Source: Desmodesmus armatus
Lineage: Eukaryota > Chlorophyta > Chlorophyceae > Sphaeropleales > Scenedesmaceae
Assembly: GCA_007449985.2 (NCBI GenBank)
Contig: VIIQ02000004.1
Location: forward strand, 62,001-126,000
Length of the DNA: 64,000 bases
Direction of reading: 5' to 3'
The notes beneath the pieces are model-generated. The model searched no databases. It was not told where the DNA came from and worked only from the letters and a program-made list of their open reading frames with translations. Each line of letters begins with the position of its first letter. The first letter of the stretch is position 1. Positions 25,101 through 35,586 of the stretch are shown piece after piece. Both the position numbers and the translations under genes were made by a program.

Positions 25101-28100
25101 CCTTCGCCTTGCTCAACATCTAAAATGTCACAATTGTGATAACACAGCTACTGGCGGCCAAGTACTTCTGAGCGAGCCAAACTTCGCAGCCGTGAGGAGT
25201 CCACGCGGCCTTTGTGCTGCCGCCACCTCTTGTGGATCCAGCCAGTGATCCCATCACCTCTCAGACAGGTTGCTACGGCTGCCAGTAGGTGCCCACTGGG
25301 TGCCTCGTGCCCATTGCCTATTTTGCCACTGCACCCTTACCCTTGTGCCTGGTACATGATGTACAGATGTCTCTAACGCAGCTACCGGCGGCCAAGTACT
25401 CCTGGACGAGCCCACCTTTGCAGCCGTCAAAGAGTCAATGCGGCGTCTCGGCCTCATTACCTCATCCGGCCTCGACTACGAGACACTCTATGCTTCCGGC
25501 AGCAGCAGCCGCAAGGGGCGCGGCAGCAGCAGGGCGCCAGGCAGTGGGTTGAGCGACGGCAGCGGCAGGAGCGGCTGGGTGTCGATTGCGAGTGACAAGA
25601 TGTCGGGGTTGCTGCCTAGCAGGATGAGGTGAGTGGGAGAGAAGGACAGCAGCCATTGGGCCGTCCGTAGGTTGCGATTGCATGCGTCAGGGCAATATTA
25701 CGAAAGTGTTCAACCTGAAGTGTCATGGCAGGGCAAACAGCACACCACGGTAACGGTGCAGCTACTTTGCAAGAATGCTTGCAACAGTGGCAGGCTATCG
25801 CCGGCACGCTCACGTTGCACAACTAGTTGTGTTGTGCATTGTGCACACACAGGGTTAAGAAGTCAATCGGCAGGGGCACAGTCCTGACGCCAAGCATGGC
25901 CACAGTCTAGCACTGGCAGCAGCAACACTGTGGCTTGGCCTCCGAGACGGTCAGCTTCCCCTGGATTAGGCCCCAGGGGGGTGGCTTTGAAGATGCTGGT
26001 CTGGGAAAAACTCTTCTTGATACAACACATGTGTCACAATGATGGCACACCGTGTGACTTGAAGCCAACCCTTGAGTGCATGTGTTGCCTCTTGAACCTG
26101 CAGGCGCGCCAACCGTATGGATGCTGTCTTGCCAACCACCGCAGCCACCCCTGCTGAATACGCCGTCACCTTCGACATGGGCTGCTATGAGCTGCTACCA
26201 CCTGACCACCACCTACACCAACACCACCAACAGCACCAGCAGCTTGGGCCTCAAAGCTCTGCCAGCAGTGCCCAGAATGGCCAAGTGCCTGGCAGCAGCA
26301 GCAACCCAGGCACCCTTCCTTTATGGGGTGATGAGCTTGGAGAGCTGCTGCTGGAGCAACACCAGAACTACCTGCAGCAGCTACTGCAGCAGCAGCCCAG
26401 CCTGGATACCGTACCCAAGCGCCTGAGGGGACGTGGAGTTGCTCCAGACAGCAGCTTCAGTCAGGGGGCTGAGTTCTCCGAGTCCCTGCCCGGGGGTATG
26501 CGGTTGGTGGGGGTGGGGGTGGAAGAGTGCTAGGCAGCAGTGATGGCTTCGCTGGGGGTGTTGGGAGGCATGGTGACTCAACATCAGATGTTGAGCAGCC
26601 ATACACACTTGCCACCTACCTGCGCACAATGAGCCTTGCTGACGCTAGCAGCCCCGGCGGATCTGAATCTCAGCAGCAGCAGTACCAGCAGCAGCGCAGC
26701 CAGTCTGAGCGGTGGCAGCGGCAGCAGGGCGCCGATGGATTTGATACAGCACGGCAGGGCGGCAAGGGGTGGGGGCCGCGGGGTGGGGGTTTGAGAGGGT
26801 TGACGCATTGGCTACTCGGGGTTGGGGTCTTGCCGGGAGGGCGACACCGTGACAGGGACATAAGGTGAGTGTGGTGCAGTTGGTGTGCAGGGTTTAGTCA
26901 GCTGACAAGCCGTGTTGGCAATGGTTGACAGTCCGTCATTGTGACAGTCCAGTGCATTGCTTGACGCCGCCCCATATTTCGATGGCTAGCTGCAGTTGGT
27001 TGCAAGCCTTGGCACTGGATTGGATGCGTTGGGTTGTCATGCAAGGTTCACAAAGCAGCGACTGCAAGGTTTCCTGCAGCACTTGCTGGCCTCTCGGACC
27101 GGGGCTCACTTGCAGGGGCATACTATCCACACTGCAGTGTGGACTGCTGCGCTCCCTTGCTCAGTGATGCTGCTGCTACTGCTGCTGCTGTTGCCTGGTG
27201 CTGCAGCTCATTCTCCTCCAACAAGGCCCCCAGCTGGCAGCAGCAGCAGCAGCAGCAGCAGGCACAGTACCCCAGCCGCACCAACAGCACCAACTCCCAC
27301 CCTGGGGCTTTGGCACCCACCACCTACACCACTGGTGCTGCCAGCACGCGCCGCAGTACTGACTCAGCAGCAGCAGCAGCAGCAGCCGCCGGGATGTCAG
27401 GCTGGCAGCAAACTGTTGTGGCTCCAACTGTCAGGCTTTACCAGATCGTCTCACCAAGTTTGGCAGGTCGAGCAGCAGTGTTTGGGTCGCACTTGGCTCT
27501 CCCTGAAAGCTGGCACTGCATTGACCCTCCTTACTTCGATGCACCGGGGGTCAACACCCTGCATGTTGGTGCTGCACCACCACCAGCAGCAGCAGCAGCA
27601 GCAATGCCACTTGCAGCAGCTGTCACAAGCCCTCACGCCGGTACAGCAGCAGAAGCAGATCTGTCTGCAGGTGTGGCCGCTGCAGCAGCAGCCGCAGGCA
27701 GGGCTGACATGGAAGCAGGACCTTCCAATTTGCAGCAGCAGCAGCAGCAGCAGCAGCAGGATGGGGATGAGCTGCTGTCAGCAGGTGGCACTGATCCAGC
27801 AGCAGCCGCTTCGCCGCCGCCAGCACCACGTACACCTGCACCTGCTGCTCTGCGGAATGCCAGCAGCTGGTCGCCTTTTGCGGCAGCAGCAGCAGCGGCA
27901 CAGACACCTCCTCAGGCTGTTAGCCCTGCACTGGCAGAGCCAGCACAGCAGCAGCAACCGCAGCAGCAGCAGCTGGATTTGAATGTTTGGATGCCTCGAG
28001 TGCTTGGTGGTGACTCTGAGGGGGTGACAGTTGTGTTCACATCTGTGGATGGTGCGCACCAGCTGGCAGCACATCCTGAGCTGGCAAGGTGGGTGCCACT

Positions 28101-30157
28101 GAGTCAGTCAGTCTCGTCGCCATTTGACTTTTCAATGGCCGGCTGCTATCCATACAATAGTAGTGGGAGTCCCCACATGTCAGGGCCGAGCTGCAACCAG
28201 GCATTGCTGGGCCATAGAAGCAATGTGTTGCAACACACTGATCAAGTGATCACACTGCTGCTTGGCGGCTTTGGCCTGGCGAGGCAGGGGCGAGCTGAGC
28301 CCAGTGACCTCAGGGCACCTAGTAGTACATCACAAGGCTCCGGGAGCCTTGTGGCTGGGTCACGCTGGCCTGACAAAACATGTCCAACATGCCATTTGTG
28401 TACACATTTGTGGCACAAGCTTCTTCATGCATCTGGCTCAAGATGGCAACTCATGCAGTTCAATGAGTACGGAGGGGAGGTTCAACATCAAATTGCTGTG
28501 CTTTCCCATGACTGCAGGTCCCTGCACTGCGTGCTACACCGGCTGATGTTGCGGCTGCTGTCCTCACACTTTCCCGGCTCGTACCTCATCAGGGCTAAGG
28601 AGGGCGAGCTGCGCTACCTGGCAGCTTTCAACAGCCCAACAGCAGCGGCTGCGTGGTGCATCACGCTACATGTAAGTGTCTTGCCGCAGACGTATGGGCC
28701 ATCAGGGCTGTCGGAATGCAGCACGGTGGCTCCCAACAGGCAGCCGGCAGGGTGGATAGGCGAGGGGCCTTTGAGCCACGTTCAAAATGGATTGCTGCCA
28801 GCTGCATGCGCAGCTTGCACTGCAAGCTGATCCAGTGGATCATAATCGAGGTTTTTGTTGACGTCCAGACAAGTAGCTCCCTGCTTGCTGCTGTCTTGTG
28901 CTGGTGCTGCAGGAGGCTGCCCTGTATGCCCCCTACCCTCACGAGCTGCTGCGCTTCCCTGGCTTTGGTGTGCAGCTGGACGGGCGGGGGCGGCTGGTGT
29001 TCAGAGGCCCGCGGCTCAAGGCGGGGTTCAGTGAGGGGCTGCCCAACTGCATCTCGCCTGACCACATGGGCAGGTGAGAGGGGGAGCTGGATGGAGGGAT
29101 AGGACAGGACCGTGTGTGGTGCAAGTTGCAAGCAGGAGCATGGAAGCCTAGGAGGAGTTGGGGTGGTAGATCCAGCCGCCCTATACCTATAGGAGCAGAA
29201 GGCAGAGGTATAGGGCGGCCATTGAAACAGCCTGCCGGACCAGTTCGTCTTTGAGTGTTTCTTGTGCTGCTGTGTGCTGCAGGGCTGACTACTCGGGCAC
29301 CTTTGTCAACCGTGCAGCAAGGTGCGTATGGCAAGCTTTTGAGCATCATTGAGTAGTGTCCTGCAGCCTGGCTGACACAGTGTTTGATGCAGTGACTCCA
29401 CTCGATACTTGGCATACGGCATGCAGTCCTGAGACTGATTCAGAGCTGTTGATAAGAGGCTTGGTGGACTCTAGTCGTATTGCTGCTTTATTTTGGCGGG
29501 TGCAGCTGCACGTCCTGCAGCGCAGACAGGCTGTGTGGCAGCAGCATTGCAACAGCTGTAAAGTTGCTGGCAGCTCCCTCCTACCTGCTCTGCATGCCGT
29601 CTTGGATCGTATCTAGATAGATCTGTCACTGGTAGTGACAGCCGCTTTGGAAGTCTGATGTGAGTGACTCATGATGGCACCAACGGTTGCTTTGTCTGCA
29701 TGTCTTCTGCAGGTTTGCTGACGCAGCAGCGCACGGCGGCAGGATTGTCACAGAGGCAGAGCTGGCAAACAGGGTCCTGCAGTCCTGGCAGCAGAAGCAG
29801 CAGGCGACGACGACCGACAACCAACTTCCTGCAGCAGCACCATCACAAGCCGCCTCAGCTGTAACAGCCGCCACAGCCGCCCTGTCGTCAGTTGTGGTGC
29901 CCTCAGCACGTGTGTCACTGCAGCCAGTGCATGTTGAGGTCCAGCACTTGGGAAGTTACCTGTTCAAGGGCAGCCCACGGCCTGTAGCTATGGTCAGTAT
30001 CAGCCCCTCCCCGCTAGCTGGCAGGTCTTACCCAGATGATGCCGCGCCGCATGGCAAGGGGGTGAGGGTTGCGCAGCAGGTTGGCAGTATGGGAGGGGCG
30101 CAGGTGTTGCTGCCAGCAGCAGTGGAGCAGGAAGCATACACCTGGGTGGATGTTTGA
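19197..30157 (+). CDS. Receptor-type class III nucleotidyl cyclase with PAN-like and C-type lectin ectodomain and two cyclase domains
   Basis: Model: join(19197..19875,20258..20327,20798..20973,21069..21158,21307..21396,21699..22325,22617..22774,23117..23281,23631..23762,24122..24893,25367..25628,26104..26495,26534..26864,27165..28088,28518..28671,28913..29073,29283..29321,29713..30157), 1888 residues, phase kept throughout. Order: signal peptide (MVGSLLLLLLLHG), two Cys-rich PAN/apple-like modules (about 135-165 and 260-300), C-type lectin domain (about 370-577; WQQANASC, GGRLAVLNS, AWVGAV, PDNASSVCG, GFICES), membrane span (about 608-629), cyclase half C1 (about 650-1040, interrupted by a Ser/Gln-rich insert), long Gln/Ala-rich linker, cyclase half C2 (about 1600-1880). 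C1 keeps both metal Asp (TDIQDF, EGDSF); C2 keeps VNRAAR plus a Lys and Asp at adenylyl-specific positions. It would make cAMP (inferred) in response to an outside glycan or protein. The first donor could also be 19884; the exon start 27165 has in-phase alternatives at 27138 and 27069. Intron 21159-21306 is GC-AG. Confidence 0.85.
25120..25215 (+). pseudogene. Decayed duplicate of a cyclase exon inside the preceding intron
   Basis: About 25141-25201 repeats the start of the real exon 25367-25628: GGCGGCCAAGTACT, a GAGCC word and GCAGCCGT are shared, and the translation TGGQVLLSEPNFAAV parallels TGGQVLLDEPTFAAV. The copy has an in-phase ACACAG acceptor and a GCC|GTGAGG donor but lacks the rest of the exon. 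It is either a relic or a cassette that could be spliced alternatively. Confidence 0.75.
26496..26533 (+). other. Apparent 38-nt G-rich intron of the receptor cyclase
   Basis: The upstream frame stops at 26533 while the next frame carries the continuation. Removing 26496-26533 (starts GTATGC, ends GTGCTAG, rich in GGTGGGGG) restores phase exactly. A one-base sequence error would be the alternative explanation. Confidence 0.5.
29175..29219. repeat. 14-base inverted repeat in a cyclase intron
   Basis: GCCGCCCTATACCT at 29175-29188 pairs perfectly with AGGTATAGGGCGGC at 29206-29219 around a 17-base loop. It lies in intron 29074-29282. Confidence 0.9.
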
Positions 30158-31742
30158 TAGCAGCAGGCGAGCCCACTACATGCAACAGCAGTGCACGGAG
30201 CTCTGCACAAACCAGTAATGACTATCGTTGGTCTGGAATCACCTTGCTTGACAAGTCGTGTCACACGTAGATGATCTACGCCCCACCCGCCTGTGGGCTT
30301 CTTGGCCGCCGGGCGTTTTGTTTCATGTGTGTCCAGCACGTCGATCGACAAGTTTTTGGCAACTGCATCGGCCACTTTTGTTGCTACGGTATTTTGTTGG
30401 GCTGTTGGGCCCGCGCCACTTTGCTTGGCAGGAGTGTGCGGGGTGACTTGATGAGACCAGTCATGCTAAGATGCTTGCATGCATGAGCGCCAAAACTGAA
30501 GCACATGCGGGCCACCAATTTGCACAGGGAGTTGTGGGAAACCCTGAAGACTGTTGCCAAGACTGTCAGCACTTGACTGGAGGTGTTCCACAGTATAGAA
30601 GGACGAGGACCGCATGCATGCCAAAGGCAGTTGCCTTGGGTTTTGATCACGCATGAGTGTGCACAGATGTTGGGATGTGCAGTTTTTGGTGCCTGCCATG
30701 TATGCAACGTGACAGTTTCCTGCACAGTTCGTGTGACAAAGCTGAGCATATTGCGCTACCTGCCAGTAGTATTGCCCAGCAGGCTGGTGTTTTGTGCCGT
30801 TGTTGCGTTATGAAGTATGTCATCAGCGATTGCTCAGATCCTGATGGCACCGGCAAATGGGGTGTGTGTGGATCGGGAAGCCTGCAAATCATATTGTGCA
30901 TGTTTGTGCTGGTGCCTGCAATTCGTTTTTGGTCACACTGGGCGGCTGTGTGGTCACATGAAGACTCTTGTAGTATTTCTGTTTTGGTCAATGCAGCAGC
31001 AATGGCTGCGTTATCTGCCCTGCAACTTGCAGCGGCTGCAGGCCCTGTGCCACACCACTAGCCCCAGTGTGTTGATGCTCCTTATGCAACCTTGCTGCTG
31101 CATGTGCTCTGTACAGAGCACATGTGTGCCTCTGCGCAATGGCGCACCAGCATGCAGACAGCGCCTGTCATTACAGCGTGCTGTGCTCCCTGTGCTTTCC
31201 ACTGGCTTCGATCAGCATGGTGCTGTGCCATGTATGCCACCACGTATGCAACGTGATATGCGCATCGTCATAGAAAGAATTACGGTCACGTGTAGTGGTG
31301 GTCTGATGGATGCTACTTGCTGCTGCTGGTCATAGGTGCTTTGAAGGCTGAATTCAGGCTGTGCCCTTAGTAGGGCTCCTTGCGGTTTGGGTCTGCATCA
31401 GCCCCCTCCAACTTCCTTCCACGGGCAGCACGGCTTACTTAGTGCCCTTGCTACCCCTGCTTCTGGGATTGACGGTTGAGACGTTATAACGTTGGTCACT
31501 CCTTACAATGTGAGAGTGGTCAAACTTGGGCGGGAAAGCTGCCCAAAGTCGCAGCCCCACCGCGTCCACACTTCCTCTATACGCAAGTGTACACACAACA
31601 AGCACAACGTGTCTTTCGTGTGATCTCACAGAGCTTCGCTCCCTGGCGCTCTCCACCGTGTTGAACAACTGTTGTTCCCAGCGTCATCAATCAAATCAAC
31701 TTGTCTAGCTCAGCATCATTCACTTGATCTCACAACGGCACG
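30158..31742. other. Intergenic region between receptor cyclase and F-box gene
   Basis: The interval covers the 3' flank of the cyclase and the promoter of the F-box gene. Open frames on both strands are short and featureless. It contains the 24-base palindrome at 31101-31124. A word TATGCAACGTGA recurs near 30701 and 31244. No RNA gene is recognised. Confidence 0.5.
31101..31124. repeat. Perfect 24-base palindrome
   Basis: The half-site CATGTGCTCTGT is followed directly by its reverse complement. Intergenic, about 620 bases upstream of the F-box start codon. Confidence 0.9.
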
Positions 31743-33953
31743 ATGACAACTCCATGTGCTGGGGCGCCCCACCAAACCACACTGGACACGGCAACAGCAG
31801 CATCTGCCCAACTTCAAGGTATGTCATGGCTTCTTTCACGGCTCAATACAGAACACACAGAAATCGCCAAATATGTTTGCTGGTTGACTAGATCCGGCTT
31901 GCTGCAATTGAGCAGAGTCTGCTGCAGCAACCCAGTTCTCTACTGCCACCACCCTGTCTGCAGGTTGCACGGAAGTGGCCGTTGACTGGTCTCTGCTCCC
32001 TCATGAGCTCATCCCATCCATCCTGCAGCATGTCAGCCTGGATCACAGGTTCAGCGCCTGTGCGCTAGTCAGCAAAGCATGGGCAGCCGCTGCAAGATCA
32101 GTGCTTGCCACTATCGTCAGCACGCAGCGGCCCTCGGCACTAGCCCTGTGCAGGGCATGGCACCGCCGGAGAATTCGGTTTGCGCAGGAGATGACGCGTC
32201 TGTGCCTGGGCCTGAGCTCAACCTCCCGTGGACGGAAGAATGCCAAGCTGTTGCCCATCCTGCCCCTGCCGTGCCCTAACCTACGCGACCTGGATCTGCA
32301 GCACGTGTCCGTGTACCTGGCTAGCCTCCTGAGCACTCAGGACGCACCACACCCAGTGGTTGGCAGTGCACTGCCACTCCTGGCCACCCTCAGTGCACTC
32401 ACAGGGCTCACCAAGCTGCGCATGCATGGTGTGGTGCTTCTGGGGCCGTCCGAGCAGCGCCTACCAGGCCTGGCAGCACTGACAAGCCTGCAGCACCTGC
32501 ATGCCCGGGGTGTACAGCATGCCTCGACAGCGGCAGATGCCCTCAACAGTAACCACAAGCAGGACAGCGGCTCACCCCTGCTGCCAGATGGACTGCTTGC
32601 TCAGCTGCAGCAGCTGACGTACCTCCATGTCGATGGGCGACGCCTTTGTCCTGCAGTCTCCGCTGCTGACCTGCAGGACATCAGCCGCCTGGTACGGTTG
32701 CAGCACCTTGCGCTCAGCCTGATGGAGGTGAGGCAAGGTGAAAATGATGAGGGCGAGGAGGGAGTGTACCCGCCCAGTCTGCCAGCTGGGATATGTGCGC
32801 TCACACAGCTCACATACCTGGAAATCACTTCATTCAGCGGGTACACCCTTCCCAACTTGGCGCCTCTGGCTACACTGCAGCACCTGGAACTGTCCTTGTG
32901 TGGCAGCCTGCAAGCCGCGGCGCTGACTGAGTTGACTGGCGTGCAGCACCTGCACCTGGAATCCTTCCGCCTCCCAGGTGCTGACGACGCTGTGGCAGTT
33001 TTGTCTTGGCTTCAGCAGGGTCATGTTACCAGCTTGTTCCTCAACACAGAAGACCACCTTCCACACCTGGAGGGTGACGCAGCAGCTGCATATGGAGGCT
33101 TGACAACCAGCAAGCTGAAGAGCTTGACGCTATGGGAAAATCTGTCAGAGTCAGCTTGGCAGCACGTCTTCCCTGCAGGGCAGCTGCTCCCAACCCTGAC
33201 GTACTTGGAGATTTCTTCCAAGGACGGACCTGCAAGCTGTGAGCCTTGGCAGCGCATTGCGGCTGCATGTCCAAGCCTACAGCAGCTGGATCTTGAAGTG
33301 TTTGGCTTGCCTGAAGGTCCACAGGCAACAGACCAGATGCCCAAGTCGGAGCTGCTGCCTCTGACAGCATTGACCAGCTTGATGATGTCGCCGCTGCCTG
33401 CAGAGCACCTGTGGCAGCTGGCAGCGCTGACCTGGCTGCAGAAACTTGATCTGGAATCCAACTCCATCAAGGAATCGCATCTGTCGGCGCTGGTGTCATT
33501 GCATGAGCTGACGCACCTGGCGATTGGCACTGACCGCTACGGCAGCGAGTACATGTTCATAAGCGAAGGAGACTACCCCTGCCTTCTCAGCCTTTACACT
33601 AAGGTGGGCGGCATCTGTATGCATCTATAACTACACAACGTGTGCTGTGACCCAGCACATTACCCAGTTTGAGCGCGTGTATGCTGTACTTGCAGAAGCC
33701 TACCTCGTCTTCATCAGCATCTGCTGTGAGTGTCGTGTCGCAGCTGCGGCAGCACCTGGATGACTGTGATAGTGAAAGGGAGGCAGCATGGCAGCACAGG
33801 GGCAACCCATGCGTCATGGAGGACCAGCTGCAGGACCTGGGGCTGCTTAAAACCCATAGACGAACTACTGCAGGGCGCCGCTGCAAGTCCAGCAACAGCA
33901 ACTTTCCATGGCCTTCTGCAAGACACGACACTCGGAGTGCTGAAGGGTATTGA
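31743..33953 (+). CDS. F-box/leucine-rich-repeat protein
   Basis: Model: join(31743..31818,31964..33603,33696..33953), 657 residues, in phase. After a short Thr/Ala-rich leader, residues about 30-65 form an F-box (LPHELIPSILQHVSLDH, then ALVSKAW), the module that docks to SKP1 in SCF ubiquitin ligases. The remainder holds at least ten irregular leucine-rich repeats recognisable as LTxLxxLxL-type units (LTGLTKLRM, LTSLQHLHA, LQQLTYLHV, LTYLEIT, LQHLELS, LTELTGVQHL, LTSLMM, LQKLDLESN, LHELTHLAI), which would choose the substrate. The last exon is Ser- and Arg-rich without a domain. The substrate cannot be inferred. Long F-box/LRR families are common in chlorophytes. The stop at 33630 in the unspliced frame is avoided by the donor at 33604. 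Confidence 0.85.
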
Positions 33954-35586
33954 GGAATGTTTGGTCAGCCCACCCAGCTGCTGCCAGCAACCACCACCGC
34001 CAGATTGCCTACGTGTGCAATCAGGCGTGCAGCTAAGAGACATGCATGCTTGTCAAGCTGTGCAGGGCAGGGATGGATGCAGTTGCTGCAGCTGTCTGGG
34101 TTGTGCTGAAGTCAACTGCTGGACAATTATTTGCTGGAATAGCTTGCGTTTTTTCTGCTGTGCAATTCCAACTATTGCACATGCTTTGTCTCTTTTGTGG
34201 GTCACTGAAAAGATCTTTTGGCGGGTAACACTGGCAGGGCGGGTAACACTGGCAGGATCTGTATGCGCTTTGAACCTGACCCGAAAGCTTGTTGTGCTGA
34301 ATTCAACTCATCACAGGCGTCAAGAAAGCAAGGTGACATGTGCATGTCTCATTGCTCCCTGATTACCACCAGATGGAAGACAGTCATCACAGATATTTAC
34401 ACAGTGTTATTGCACATAGACAGCACCTATCCAAAAACACATGCGTGTCTCGTCTCAGAGCACATGGAACCAATACACAGTGTGTGTCAAGACGGCACCC
34501 AGGTGATCCTTCCCCGGGGCAGCTGTATGTGCAACACAAAGGCAAAATATCGCCAACAGACACCACCGCTGCTGCGGACTGTAAAAATGCTCTCACAACT
34601 CGCATCTCTCTTCTCGTACAGTGTAGAGTGTGCATGCAGCAGCAACCATCCACCAACACATATCTGATCAACATGCGACACAGTTGTGCAGACAACATCA
34701 GTGCTTATGGCTGCCATAGCCTCAGCACTATGCAGACCAACTACAAGACCCTCCCTGCCCCCCAATGGTTTTTGGCTGAACCCCACCCTGCCTACCTCCC
34801 GCCCGTCCCCTGGCACATGGTGTACTAGTGCCACACCGGCAGTACAAACTCACTGCAAAATCGACTCTGCCACAAGGTGCGGTAACATTGGAGTCTGCCC
34901 GAAAAAACAGCACTCTGAACCTCTGACACTACAACCTGCAGGACAGGAGCTGCTGAGTCAGCACCATTTCTACCAACAGAGCTGTCCACAGAGCCCGCTG
35001 CCTGAAGATGGTGTGGTGCCGATAAAATAGGCACTCACGGGTCCATGCTTTTGACGGTGGTGGCTCTAGGAGCTGCATTGAACGCAGCATATGATCAGCA
35101 CTCAGACACTGAAAGTCAACCGAGACCGCAAAACCCAAGAGATGGGCACCTGTGAACCTTCCTGCAGGCCAGCACAGCAACTGCACCAAACTTCTCTTCT
35201 GTCTCCCTGAAGGCACTCCATGCGAATCGCACAAGTCCTGAGGAAGTGGACAGCTAACGCACTGGCAACGCTGTCCTTGCATGCAGTGCTGCGTCTGGCA
35301 CAAGGTTCCATCCGACCAACACCGCACACAAGGCACGGCCGCAGAGCTGAACACACAAAACAGAACGCAGCCAGCCAAATCACGCATGCTGCTGCGGATG
35401 CACTGGCTGGCAAGATTTACCAGCATCAGCACAACAACAACAAACCACTAGCCCACATGCGCCTCCCCAGCGCACAACACCCCCACGGCCCCGGTATAAG
35501 GCCATGACAGCACCATGCAGTGGTCAGCACAAGGGGATCCTGCAGGAAATCTTACGTTTTCCTGCTGGATGGACTAGTGTAGCTGC
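33954..35586. other. Convergent intergenic region
   Basis: This lies between the 3' ends of the F-box gene (plus) and the repeat plastid protein (minus), so 3' UTRs from both sides are expected. Short open frames have no motif. A direct repeat GCGGGTAACACTGGCAGG sits at about 34220-34257. Nothing else is supported. Confidence 0.5.

Noticed and set aside
27034..28830. Single 598-residue open frame on the plus strand
   Set aside because: It reads through the donor at 28089 and most of the next intron; the real cyclase exon ends at 28088 and resumes in phase at 28518 with conserved C2 sequence.
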